Of a stretch of DNA of 36,025 nucleotides, positions 14,564-22,212 are shown piece after piece. The notes beneath the pieces were generated by a model that saw only the letters and a list, made by a program, of their open reading frames with translations, did no database searches and was not told where the DNA came from. Within the stretch, counting starts at the first letter, position 1; the number at the start of each line of letters is the position of its first letter. Origin of the DNA: Actinomycetota bacterium (GTDB lineage: Bacteria > Actinomycetota > Thermoleophilia > Solirubrobacterales > Solirubrobacteraceae). A program made the position numbers and the translations under genes. The DNA is taken from the NCBI GenBank assembly GCA_005888335.1, contig VAWY01000037.1, positions 1 to 36,025 on the forward strand, written 5' to 3'.

Positions 14564-14886
14564 TCCTCCCAGAACGGCCTCACCTCGATCGCCCCGAACT
14601 TGGCGACGGGATGCTTGGACGCCACCTCGATCGCCTCGTCGAGATCCTCGCACTCGATCACGTCGTAGCCGGCGATCTGCTCCTTGGTCTCGGCGAACGG
14701 CCCGTCGGACAGCACCACCTCGCCGGCCTGCAGGCGGACCGTGGTGGCGTCGCTGCCGGGCCGCAGGCGCGAGCCGTCGCGGCGCACGCCACGCCGCTGC
14801 ATCTCCTCCACCCACGGCTCGGCCGAGCGCTCCTCCGGAGCCACCTCGACAGCGTCGTCAACGCAGATCAGCAGCATGTACCGCAT
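14560..14886 (-). CDS. YCII-related DGPF protein
   Basis: 108 aa with ATG at 14886 and AGGAGG five bases upstream. The fold is the small alpha/beta ferredoxin-like YCII domain; the diagnostic motif VVLSDGPFAETKEQIAGYDV is present near residues 57-76, as is KHPVAKFGAIEVRPF. DGPF proteins are constant partners of ECF42 sigma factors and are usually the factor's own targets; their reaction is unknown. Here it lies between the VOC protein and the sigma factor, with a four-base overlap to the latter. Confidence 0.9.
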   Translation of the reverse strand: MRYMLLICVDDAVEVAPEERSAEPWVEEMQRRGVRRDGSRLRPGSDATTVRLQAGEVVLSDGPFAETKEQIAGYDVIECEDLDEAIEVASKHPVAKFGAIEVRPFWEE

Positions 14887-14918
14887 GGTTCCTCCTTTGG
14901 TCACGCGGCTCGCGGCGC

Positions 14919-15359
14919 TCAGGCCGGTTGGACGATCAGGAAGCGGTTCCCGTCGATGTCGCGGAAGAAGAACTGCGCCGGCACGGGATTCGCGACGGTG
15001 GCCTCGATCGAGATCAGCCCCGCCCGGGACCTCCCCGCGCGCGCGATCTCCGCGTCCACGTCGACGCCGCCGGCGCGCAGCGTTGCGTGGTCGGCCTCGA
15101 TGTCCTCGGTCGCGAGCGCGCAACGCGCCTCGTCGCCGCCGGCGGACCGACCCTCGCTCGGCGGGACCAGCGCAATCGCGATCGCCGAGCCCGGCGGGGC
15201 CACCTCGATCCAGCGGCTGCCTTCGCCGTAGGGGAAGTCGGCGCGCTTCTCGAACCCGAGCTTGTCGAGGTAGAAGTCAAGCGCTCGGTCCTGGTCGGCA
15301 ACCGGGACGAACACGGTGCCGACCTGGCTGATCCGGGTCGTGGCTGCGGTGTCGGGCAT
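14919..15359 (-). CDS. VOC/glyoxalase-family protein
   Basis: 146 aa from the ATG at 15359, preceded by AAAGGAG; an in-frame ATG 36 bases upstream lacks that signal. Two beta-alpha-beta-beta-beta halves are seen: VGTVFVPVADQDRALDFYLD and KLGFEKRADFPYG, then VPAQFFFRDIDGNRFLIVQP at the end, the usual VOC metalloenzyme layout (glyoxalase, dioxygenase or resistance proteins). The first gene of the VOC-YCII-sigma operon, which fits ECF42 loci where small enzymes join the DGPF genes. Substrate unknown. Confidence 0.85.
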   Translation of the reverse strand: MPDTAATTRISQVGTVFVPVADQDRALDFYLDKLGFEKRADFPYGEGSRWIEVAPPGSAIAIALVPPSEGRSAGGDEARCALATEDIEADHATLRAGGVDVDAEIARAGRSRAGLISIEATVANPVPAQFFFRDIDGNRFLIVQPA

Positions 15360-15407
15360 CCCCGCTCCTTTCGCGTCGTGGTGGGTCTCGACCACGTCCT
15401 CGCCAAT

Positions 15408-15435
15408 ACGACGAACGGAAACGCCCAGATGGACA
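15408..15435 (-). promoter_or_regulatory. Candidate ECF-type promoter of the VOC-YCII-sigma operon
   Basis: On the minus strand TGTCCA (15435-15430) and CGTCGT (15413-15408) are separated by 16 bases, 49 bases upstream of the VOC start. CGTC-like -10 boxes are common for ECF factors, and the -35 is near the TGTCGA I recall for ECF42. A self-controlled promoter is therefore plausible, from motif resemblance only. Confidence 0.35.
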
Positions 15436-15444
15436 CTCGCGAGA

Positions 15445-16470
15445 TCAGCGCGCTGGACGCGCGACGCGAGCGCCGAACACGCGCCGGCGGATCGGCTCCC
15501 CGCTCACCCGCGTCGCCGCCGTCTGGGCAGCGAGCTGCAGCGCGGCGACGGGATCCAGGTCGGCCAGCAGGCCGTAGAGCAGGCCGGCGGTGGCGGCGTC
15601 GCCCGCCCCGAGCGTGGTCCGCACCTCGACCGGCAGGGTGGGCGTGAAGTGCTCCTGGGCGCTCCACTCGTCCTGCCTGCCGGGGTCGGCGAGCAGCGCG
15701 CCCGCAGCGGCGAGGCGCGCTGCGTCCGCCGTGCTCAGCGCAAGACCCGCGGGGCCGGCGGTGAGCATGACGATCCCGGCGCCCATGCCGACGAGGCGGA
15801 GCGCGAGCTCGAGCAGGCCAGCGGGTCCGGGGTCCGCGTCGAGGTGCAGGGCGGTTCGCACGTCGTCGATGCTCGGGGTCAGGACGTCGACCAGCGGGAG
15901 GACGCGCGCCAGCAGCGCCGGCCAGTCCAGTGCAGCCGCCGGCGAGGCCGGGTCGAGCACCGCCAGGTCCAGCGAAGTGGTGACGCCGGCGGCGCGCGCA
16001 CGCGTCAGCAGCGCTTCGAGCGCCACGCCGCCGGAAGCCGTCAGCGCCGGCAGCAGCGAGGGGTAACCCACGTGGAGCAGGCCCGCGCCGCTCAGATCAA
16101 CATCGGAGCCGTCGAAGGCGGCGTTCGCGCCGACGTGGTGCCAGAACGCCCGGTCCCGGCCGGGCGGCTGCAGGACGATCGAGTAGGACGTCGAGCGGCC
16201 GGGGAGCCGCCGGATCTGGTCGGTCCGCATGCCCCGTGTCGCCAGCATCTGCACCAGCGCCGCCCCGAGCTCGTCGTCCCCGGCGTCGCCGACGACGTGG
16301 ACGGTCGCGCCCAGCGCGGTGAGGTCCCCGCCCGTGTTCGCCACGCACCCTCCCGGCGAGACGCGCATCGGCCCGACCTCCGTGAGCTCGCCCGGACGGC
16401 TCGCCGGCAGCGTCGGCAGCTCCGGCGTCAGGTCGACGCAGACGTGACCGGCCACGACCGCCGAGCGCAT
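15445..16470 (-). CDS. PfkB-family sugar kinase
   Basis: 341 aa, ATG at 16470. The N-terminal substrate-binding GG loop (MRVSPGGCVANTGGDLTALG), the lid region AFWHHVGANAAFDGSDVDLS and the catalytic loop VRTTLGAGDAATAGLLYG with its base Asp identify a PfkB/ribokinase-fold kinase that moves phosphate from ATP to a sugar or sugar acid. It does not match ribokinase, fructokinase or YihV closely enough to name the substrate. It is divergent from the DhnA-type aldolase gene with only 21 bases between starts, suggesting a kinase-aldolase pair in one pathway. It is one of four PfkB kinases in this region. Confidence 0.85.
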   Translation of the reverse strand: MRSAVVAGHVCVDLTPELPTLPASRPGELTEVGPMRVSPGGCVANTGGDLTALGATVHVVGDAGDDELGAALVQMLATRGMRTDQIRRLPGRSTSYSIVLQPPGRDRAFWHHVGANAAFDGSDVDLSGAGLLHVGYPSLLPALTASGGVALEALLTRARAAGVTTSLDLAVLDPASPAAALDWPALLARVLPLVDVLTPSIDDVRTALHLDADPGPAGLLELALRLVGMGAGIVMLTAGPAGLALSTADAARLAAAGALLADPGRQDEWSAQEHFTPTLPVEVRTTLGAGDAATAGLLYGLLADLDPVAALQLAAQTAATRVSGEPIRRRVFGARVARPAR

Positions 16471-16491
16471 GCTGGGGATACGGTACGGCGC

Positions 16492-17265
16492 GTGGGGGCG
16501 GGCAAGACCTACCGCATGGGGCGCATCTTCGGCGCCGACGGCCGGACCCTCGTCCTGCCGGTCGATCACGGCCTCACCCTCGGGCGGGTCGAGGCGCTGG
16601 AGGACCCGGTGGCCCGTGTCGACGGACTCCTCGACCTCCCCTGCGACGGGCTGCTCATGGCCCCCGGGCTCACCCGGCACACCGCGGACCGGTTCGCTCA
16701 CCGCGGGGCGCCCGCACGGCTGCTCACGCTCGACACCTTCTTCCGCGAGCCGGGGGAGGCTGCCCCCGGCACCGGCCTCGCCGCCTCCGTCGAGCAGGGC
16801 GCCCGGCTCGGCGTCGACTGCGTCAAGGTGTTCATGGCCTGGAACGTTCCCAGCGTCGAGCGCGCCGCCACCCTCGCGCGCATCGCCGAGGTGATCGCCC
16901 GGGCGGAGGGCTACGACCTGCCGGTCATGGTCGAGCCGATCGGCGTCGGCGCGCCTCGGGACGAGGCGACGATCGCGATGGAGGGCGACGCCGCGCGGAT
17001 CGCCATGGAGGTGGGCGCGGACATCATCAAGGTCGCCTACCCGGGCCCCGACCTGATGTCCGCCTGGTCGGCCGAGCTCCGGGTGCCGCTGGTCATCCTC
17101 GGCGGCCCGAGCTCGGGCGAGGCGGAGGCGGTGCTCACCCTTGCGCAAGAGGCGATCGGGCACGGCGCCCGCGGCGTCGTCATCGGGCGAAACGTCTGGC
17201 AGCGTCCGCCCGACGTGACGCGCCACCTCATGCGGCGCCTGCACGAGATCGTCCACCCGGGCTGA
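16492..17265 (+). CDS. Class I aldolase, DhnA/FbaB/LsrF type
   Basis: 257 aa from GTG 16492; an ATG at 16516 is possible, but relatives begin with a GKTxRxxRIF stretch, which needs the GTG. Motifs: RIFGADGRTLVLPVDHG (D25-H26-G), DCVKVFMAWN, LPVMVEPIGVG and GADIIKVAYPGP, where K180 is the expected Schiff-base lysine, then LGGPSSGE and VVIGRNVWQ forming the phosphate site. The fold is the (beta/alpha)8 aldolase of the DhnA group (archaeal-type FBP aldolase, LsrF, AroA'). It most likely cleaves a phosphorylated ketose or keto-acid made by the neighbouring PfkB kinase. Substrate not identifiable. Confidence 0.85.
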   Translation: MGAGKTYRMGRIFGADGRTLVLPVDHGLTLGRVEALEDPVARVDGLLDLPCDGLLMAPGLTRHTADRFAHRGAPARLLTLDTFFREPGEAAPGTGLAASVEQGARLGVDCVKVFMAWNVPSVERAATLARIAEVIARAEGYDLPVMVEPIGVGAPRDEATIAMEGDAARIAMEVGADIIKVAYPGPDLMSAWSAELRVPLVILGGPSSGEAEAVLTLAQEAIGHGARGVVIGRNVWQRPPDVTRHLMRRLHEIVHPG

Positions 17266-17288
17266 CACGACGCCGCGCCATCGCGACC

Positions 17289-17630
17289 GTGCTCACGATG
17301 ATCGTCGCCCACGACCTGTGGGAGCGCAACCCTTCCTCCTTCGCACGCGAGCGCGTCGTGCTCTTCAACCTGGTGACGACCGCGACGATCGCGCTTGCGG
17401 TGGCGACGCTGTTCGTGGCGCTGCTGCTCATCAGCATGGCGAGCGTGAAGGCGCTCATCGCGCCGCACGTCCTGGAGGACGAGTTCCACCACGCCGTCGG
17501 CGTCGCCGACGACCTGCGGATCGCGATGGTGCTCAGCATGCTGGCGACGATCGGCGGCGCGCTCGGCTCGGCGCTGGAGAGCGACGACGTCGTGCGCGAG
17601 GCCGCCTACGGCTACCGCGCCGACGAGTGA
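17289..17630 (+). pseudogene. Membrane protein, probable 5'-truncated remnant
   Basis: 113 codons from GTG 17289: IVAHDLWERNPSSFARERVV, two hydrophobic helices (TTATIALAVATLFVALLLIS; MVLSMLATIGGALGSAL) and the end ESDDVVREAAYGYRADE. This closely resembles the last third of an actinobacterial ~350-aa membrane protein that ends with these elements; the larger N-terminal part is absent, and the sequence begins 23 bases after the aldolase stop without a ribosome-binding site. Loss of the 5' portion is therefore likely, though a short expressed protein cannot be ruled out. Its end overlaps the 3' end of the ROK gene by 19 bases. Confidence 0.55.
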
Positions 17631-18817
17631 CGCCCGGCGAGCGGCAGATCGATCTCTGAGATCACCAGTGCGAGGGCGCCGAACAGCTGGGTGCGGTCGC
17701 CGAGCACGCCCGGGACGACCCGGGCATTTGCGGCGCTCTCGGGAAGGGCGTCGCACGCGATGGAGCGCTCGACGGCGTCGACCAGGATGTCGCCGACCGG
17801 AGACAGATCGCCCCCGATGACCACGAGCTCGGGGTTGAGCACGTTGAGCACGCTCGCCACCACACTGCCCAGCGCACGGCCGCCGTCGTCGATGACTCGA
17901 CGGCACTCGAGGTCCCCCGCGCGGGCCGCGTCGATCATGGCTGTCACCGTGAGGTCCCTGCCCCGGTCCGAGAGGAGCACGCGCCGCAGCGCGTCGGTCG
18001 AAGCGACGGTTTCGAGGCAGCCGCGCCGGCCGCAGCGGCAGACGGGGCCATCCGGCCGGACGCGCACGTGCCCGAGCTCGCCCGCGCGGCCTGCCGTGCC
18101 GCGGTAGAGGCCTCCCTTGACGATCACTCCGGCACCGATGCCCGACGTGAGCTTGACGTAGAGGACGTCTTGCGCCTGGCGGGCGGCGCCGAACGCCGCT
18201 TCGGCGACGGCGCCGAGGTTCGCGTCGTTGTCGGCCACCACCGGGAGATCGAGCCGACGGCGCATCTCGGCTGCGGCGGCGACGCCCGTCCACAGCGGCA
18301 GGATCGAGCTCGGGCCGACGACCCCGTCCGGCTGTTGGATGGGTCCTGGGAGCGCCATGCCGGCACCGACGACGCGACGACGATCGACACCCGCGTCGGC
18401 GAGGGCCTGCTCGACCATCGACGCGGCCAGGTCGAGCCCCGCTCCGGCCTCCCGGGTCGGGTCGAGCTCGTGCGTCCGTTCGCCCTGGATGCGCAGCGCG
18501 AGGTCCGAGACCGCCACGCGGACACGCGCGTGGTCGAAGTCGATGCCGACGGCAGCTCCCGCCGACGCGTCGCGCCGCAGGAAGATCGGAGGGCGACCGC
18601 CCCGCTCGCCGGGAGTGGGGACACGCTCGGCGTCCTCGTGAAGGAGGCCGATGGAACGCAGCTCGTTGACGAGATTCGACACCATCGGGCGCGACAGACC
18701 GGTCAGCCGGGCAACATCGGCGCGCGACATCCGCCCGTCCTCCCGAAGGGCGTCGATGATGCGCAGGCGGCTGATGCGGCGATGGGATTCGAGTTGGTCC
18801 TGGCGACCGGCGGACAT
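17612..18817 (-). CDS. ROK-family transcriptional regulator
   Basis: 401 aa with ATG at 18817 (an upstream in-frame start would run into the operators). Winged helix: LRIIDALREDGRMSRADVAR, LTGLSRPMVSNLVNELRSIG. ROK sugar-kinase-like domain: AAVGIDFDHARVRVAVSDL, GAGMALPGPIQ, VVADNDANLGAVAEAAFG, LTSGIGAGVIVKGGLYRG, GELGHVRV and the zinc motif CRCGRRGCLE. The presence of GAELGH-like and zinc residues suggests it binds a sugar. It is divergent from the LacD-like aldolase/FGGY/ribokinase operon, and two perfect palindromes lie between, so it probably represses both directions until its sugar ligand is bound. Confidence 0.9.
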   Translation of the reverse strand: MSAGRQDQLESHRRISRLRIIDALREDGRMSRADVARLTGLSRPMVSNLVNELRSIGLLHEDAERVPTPGERGGRPPIFLRRDASAGAAVGIDFDHARVRVAVSDLALRIQGERTHELDPTREAGAGLDLAASMVEQALADAGVDRRRVVGAGMALPGPIQQPDGVVGPSSILPLWTGVAAAAEMRRRLDLPVVADNDANLGAVAEAAFGAARQAQDVLYVKLTSGIGAGVIVKGGLYRGTAGRAGELGHVRVRPDGPVCRCGRRGCLETVASTDALRRVLLSDRGRDLTVTAMIDAARAGDLECRRVIDDGGRALGSVVASVLNVLNPELVVIGGDLSPVGDILVDAVERSIACDALPESAANARVVPGVLGDRTQLFGALALVISEIDLPLAGRHSSAR

Positions 18818-18830
18818 TGGTGGCCGGTAG

Positions 18831-18849
18831 TTTGCCAGGTCGTGGCAAA
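18831..18849. promoter_or_regulatory. ROK operator candidate 1
   Basis: TTTGCCA-ggtcg-TGGCAAA: perfect 7-base inverted arms with a 5-base spacer, 13 bases upstream of the ROK start. It shares the arm and spacer pattern of the second site, with centres 23 bases apart (about two helical turns). Confidence 0.7.
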
Positions 18850-18853
18850 TTCT

Positions 18854-18872
18854 TTTGTCAGGTCTTGACAAA
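18854..18872. promoter_or_regulatory. ROK operator candidate 2
   Basis: TTTGTCA-ggtct-TGACAAA: perfect 7-base arms with a 5-base spacer, 28 bases upstream of the aldolase start. Common consensus of both sites is TTTGYCA-N5-TGRCAAA. A -35-like TTGACA lies inside the right arm. Confidence 0.7.
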
Positions 18873-18893
18873 CCTCCGATCGCCGGACAGGAT
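18865..18893 (+). promoter_or_regulatory. Candidate promoter of the aldolase-FGGY-ribokinase operon
   Basis: TTGACA at 18865-18870, 17 bases, then CAGGAT at 18888-18893. The -35 is perfect and lies within operator 2, so repressor binding would occlude it. The -10 is weak and very close to the ATG, implying a very short leader or a different -10. Confidence 0.4.
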
Positions 18894-18900
18894 GACTCGA

Positions 18901-19806
18901 ATGACGCCCTCTCTCACGACGCGCCCCGACACCGACCTCACCACCGCCGAGCGCCGTGCGCTCACCCAACTGCGCACCCCGGCCGGCCAGTTCGCCGTGA
19001 TCGCCGCGGACCACGGCGACCCGCTCGTCGAGATGCTCGACGGCCTCGGCCTCCCCAGCACGCCCGACGCGCAGCGCGCGTTCAAGCTCGACCTCGTCGA
19101 GACGGTCGGCCGCGACGCCAGCGCTGTACTGCTCGATCCCGATGTCTCGCTTCCGGCCGTCGTCGACGACGGCGTCCTGGCGCGGGACGTCGGGCTGCTC
19201 GTGCGCATCGAGGCCGACGGCGCCGACGTCATCGACGGCCTGCGCCGGTCGCGTCTGATCGACGGGCTCGGCGCGGCGGGCGCGCGCGCGCTCGGCGCCA
19301 CCGCCGCCAAGGTCATGGTCTTCCTGCGCGCCGATCGCGAGGACCTGGACGGCGCTACCGCGCAGCTCGTGCGGGCCGCGCTCGCGGATTGCAGCGAGGC
19401 CGGCCTGCTCTGCGTCATCGAGCTCATGACCTACCGCCTCGACGACGAGACGCCCGAGGCGTTCGCGGCCCGCAAGCCGGACCTCGTGCGCGAGGGCGCC
19501 GTCCTGCTGCAGGAGTGCGGTTCGCAGGTCCTCAAGCTCGAGTACCCGGGCAGCACGGAGGAGTGCGCGCGCGTGACCGACGCGCTCGACGTCCCCTGGG
19601 CCGTGCTCTCCGCCGGCGTCGACCACCGGGCGTTCTGCGACCAGCTTCGATCGGCCATGGACGGCGGCGCCAACGGCTTCATCGCCGGGCGCTCGCTCTG
19701 GAAGGAGTCCGTCGGGCTGCCCGGGCCCGAGCGGCGGCGATTCCTCGAGGACACCGGCCGCCGCCGCATGGCCGAGATGCTGGCGATCCTCCAGGCCGCG
19801 GCGTAA
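18901..19806 (+). CDS. Class I aldolase of the LacD/YihT family
   Basis: 301 aa; the ATG at 18901 (AGGA eight bases before) is preferred to an ATG nine bases upstream. The pattern follows tagatose-1,6-bisphosphate and sulfofructose-1-phosphate aldolases: GQFAVIAADHGD, ASAVLLDPDVS, VMVFLRADREDLD, VLKLEYPG with K212 the expected Schiff-base lysine, PWAVLSAGVDHRAF, and GFIAGRSLWKESVGLP whose Arg264 should bind the phosphate or sulfonate. The closing blocks look nearer to YihT than to LacD. It should cut a phosphorylated ketose to DHAP plus an aldehyde. It is followed two bases later by an FGGY kinase. Confidence 0.85.
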   Translation: MTPSLTTRPDTDLTTAERRALTQLRTPAGQFAVIAADHGDPLVEMLDGLGLPSTPDAQRAFKLDLVETVGRDASAVLLDPDVSLPAVVDDGVLARDVGLLVRIEADGADVIDGLRRSRLIDGLGAAGARALGATAAKVMVFLRADREDLDGATAQLVRAALADCSEAGLLCVIELMTYRLDDETPEAFAARKPDLVREGAVLLQECGSQVLKLEYPGSTEECARVTDALDVPWAVLSAGVDHRAFCDQLRSAMDGGANGFIAGRSLWKESVGLPGPERRRFLEDTGRRRMAEMLAILQAAA

Positions 19807-19808
19807 AC

Positions 19809-21233
19809 ATGCCGGCGCGCCTGTTGGGCATCGACGTCGGCACGACCTTCTGCAAGGCGGTGGTCGTCGAGGCCGGAGGTCGCGTCGTCGCCGAGGCCCG
19901 GGAGCCGACGCCCTGGACCGCGGTCCCGACAGGCGCCGAGATCGATCCCGAGGCGCTCGCCGCCGCGGCGCTCCGCGCGGCCGCGGGCGCGCTGGCCGCG
20001 GCGCCTCCGGGGCGCGTGGCGGGCGTCGGGGTGGCCGGCATGGCGGAGACCGGCGTGCTCGTGGACCCTCGCGGCCGCCCGGTGGCGCCCGCGATCGCCT
20101 GGCACGACCGGCGCGGGGCCGAGCAGGCGCAGGCCGCCGCAGCCGATCTCGGCGGCGAGGCCTTCGCGGCTCACACCGGGCTGCGGCCGGGTCCGCTGTG
20201 CTCGCTGGCCAAGCTGGCGTGGCAGCGGCAGCACCTGCCCGCGACGCTGCGCGCCCACCGCTGGCTCGGCGTGCCCGAGTGGGTCGCGCGCCGGCTGGGT
20301 GCAGACGAGATCGCCGAGTTCTCGCTCGCATCGCGCACCGGGCTCTTCGACCTCAACGCCCGCGCCTGGTGGCCCGCTGCGCTCGCCTGGCTGGACGTGC
20401 CCGCCGCGCTGCTCCCGGACCCCGCCGCGTCGGGAACGTGCGTCGGACGCGTGGGCGACGCGCTCCCCGGGGCCCGAGGCGCCGCCATTGCCGTGGCCGG
20501 GCATGACCACGTGGTCGGAATGATCGGCGCCGGCGCCACCGGCGATGCCGACGTCCTGCACTCCGCCGGCACGGCGGAGGCGTTCGTCCGCACGAGCCCC
20601 GCCCATCTGCCTCCAGCGCGCGTGCGCGAGGCGGTCGCGGGAGGGGTGTCGGTGGGCTGGCACGTGCTCCCCGACCGCTGGGCGCTGATCAGCGGCGGCG
20701 AGCTCAGCGTGCCGCTCAGCGCGGTCGCCCGCATGCTCGGCGTGAACGGCCGGGGGGCGCGCGAGCGCCTCGACGCCGCAGCGGACGCGCTGCCCAGCAC
20801 TGAGCCCACCCCCCGCCTCGAGGCCGTCGCCGGCACGGGCGAGCTGATCCTCCGGGGGATCGGGGCGGGCACAACCCCCGCGCACGTGTGGCGTGCGGCG
20901 GTCGAGGCCACCGCCGCGCTCGGCGAGACCGCGGTCGCCTGCAGCGACGCCATCGCCGGGCCGCGCGAGCGCATCGTCGCGGTGGGCGGCGGCGTCCGCG
21001 GGCGCGCGGTACGCGCCGCGAAGGAGCGACGGCTCGGCGCGATCGACTGGTCGCCGGTCGGTGAGGCGACCGCCCGCGGCGCCGGACTGCTCGCCGGGCT
21101 GGCGGCGGGCGCGATCGAGACGTGGGACGAGCTGCGGTGCGCGGCGGGCGCAGTCGGCGAACGAAGTTCGCGCAAGCTCGACACCGGCGAAGCCGGTCGA
21201 AAGCCTCCGGCGCAGGACGTGGCCCATGTCTGA
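19809..21233 (+). CDS. FGGY-family carbohydrate kinase
   Basis: 474 aa. Domain I opens with the phosphate-binding LLGIDVGTTFCKAVVVEAG; GVAGMAETGVLV, PAIAWHDRRGAEQAQA and SLASRTGLFDL follow. The presumed catalytic Asp is in VAGHDHVVGMIGAG, and the ATP-binding domain II includes VLHSAGTAEAFVRT and IVAVGGGVRGRAVRAAK. The sequence is unlike xylulokinase or glycerol kinase enough that the sugar cannot be named. It is in a tight operon after the aldolase (2-base gap) and overlaps the ribokinase gene by eight bases. The last ~35 residues after GLLAGLAAGA are basic and look unstructured, an odd extension. Confidence 0.88.
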   Translation: MPARLLGIDVGTTFCKAVVVEAGGRVVAEAREPTPWTAVPTGAEIDPEALAAAALRAAAGALAAAPPGRVAGVGVAGMAETGVLVDPRGRPVAPAIAWHDRRGAEQAQAAAADLGGEAFAAHTGLRPGPLCSLAKLAWQRQHLPATLRAHRWLGVPEWVARRLGADEIAEFSLASRTGLFDLNARAWWPAALAWLDVPAALLPDPAASGTCVGRVGDALPGARGAAIAVAGHDHVVGMIGAGATGDADVLHSAGTAEAFVRTSPAHLPPARVREAVAGGVSVGWHVLPDRWALISGGELSVPLSAVARMLGVNGRGARERLDAAADALPSTEPTPRLEAVAGTGELILRGIGAGTTPAHVWRAAVEATAALGETAVACSDAIAGPRERIVAVGGGVRGRAVRAAKERRLGAIDWSPVGEATARGAGLLAGLAAGAIETWDELRCAAGAVGERSSRKLDTGEAGRKPPAQDVAHV

Positions 21234-22212
21234 CGGTGCCCCGCCCCGACTCGTGGTCGTCGGCTCGCTCAACCTCGACCGCGTGAGCGAGGTGGTCGCG
21301 CTGCCGCAGCCTGGAGAGACCGTGCTGGCCGTGCGGTCGTCGAGCAGCCTGGGCGGCAAGGGCGCCAACCAGGCGGTGTGCGCCGCGCGTCACGGCGTGG
21401 CCGTGGCGATGGTCGGCTGCGTCGGGGACGACCGCGATGGCGCGGAGCTCGTGAGCTCGTTGGCCACCGAGGGCGTCGACACGAGCGGCATCCGCGTCCG
21501 TGCCGGGTGCCCCACAGGCGCGGCGCAGGTGACCGTGGCCGCCGATGGCGCGAACTGCATCGTCGTCGCGGCCGGGGCCAACGGCGAGCTGACGCCGGCG
21601 GATGTCCGCTCAGCCCTCTCCCGCCTCCGGCCCGGGGACGTGGTCCTCATCCAGCTCGAGATCCCCATCGGCGCGGCGATCGCCGCGGCTGGGGCGGGGG
21701 CTGCCGCGGGCGCGCGCGTGATCCTCAATCCCGCGCCCGCCCAGCCGCTGCCCGCCGAGCTCGTCCGCGGTGTCGACGTGCTGGTGCCCAACCTCAACGA
21801 GCTCGTCGCGCTGACCGGCGGCGGCGGCGGCGACCTCCTCGCGGAGGCCCCGGCGCGCGCGAATGCGCTGGCCGGCGATCGCTCGGTCATCGTGACGCTG
21901 GGCGAGCACGGGGCGCTGGTGGTCGATCGCGGCGAGCAGACTCGGGTCCCCGCGCCGCGCGTCGAGGCGATCGACACCACGGCCGCCGGGGACGCGTTCT
22001 GCGGGAGCCTGGCAAGCGAGCTCCTCCACGGTCGGCCACTGCTTCACGCGGCGCGTGTCGCCGTACAGGTCGGGGCCCTCGCCACGACCCGCCGCGGCGC
22101 GCTGAGCGGGCTGCCGCTGCGGTCGGAGATCGCGGACGTCATCGCCCGGTCGGAGGGCGGTCAGGTCGCTGGGCCGTCGCCGAGCGCCTCGAGACGGACC
22201 GTCGCGCGCTGA
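21226..22212 (+). CDS. Ribokinase-like PfkB kinase
   Basis: 328 aa. Ribokinase signatures are all present: VVGSLNLDRVSEV, GETVLAVRSSSSLGGKGANQ then AVCAARHGV, LIQLEIP, VILNPAPAQPLP, LVPNLNELVALTGG and the catalytic DTTAAGDAFCGSL. Ribokinase phosphorylates ribose or a related pentose at C5, but RbsK-like proteins also act on deoxyribose or other sugars. Third gene of the ROK-controlled operon; its 3' end overlaps the 3' end of the convergent LacC-like gene by 52 bases. Whether a pentose or hexose is its substrate is open; other kinases in the region target hexose-like intermediates. Confidence 0.88.
   Translation: MSDGAPPRLVVVGSLNLDRVSEVVALPQPGETVLAVRSSSSLGGKGANQAVCAARHGVAVAMVGCVGDDRDGAELVSSLATEGVDTSGIRVRAGCPTGAAQVTVAADGANCIVVAAGANGELTPADVRSALSRLRPGDVVLIQLEIPIGAAIAAAGAGAAAGARVILNPAPAQPLPAELVRGVDVLVPNLNELVALTGGGGGDLLAEAPARANALAGDRSVIVTLGEHGALVVDRGEQTRVPAPRVEAIDTTAAGDAFCGSLASELLHGRPLLHAARVAVQVGALATTRRGALSGLPLRSEIADVIARSEGGQVAGPSPSASRRTVAR

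Noticed and set aside
15316..16491. In-frame upstream extension of the DhnA-type aldolase on the plus strand
   Set aside because: The extension is antisense to the PfkB kinase gene, which has a full set of family motifs; relatives of the aldolase start at the GKTYR stretch.
18892..18901. ATG at 18892 as start of the LacD/YihT-like aldolase
   Set aside because: It adds only three residues and lacks a Shine-Dalgarno at proper distance, whereas AGGA is eight bases before 18901. Not excluded, only less likely.
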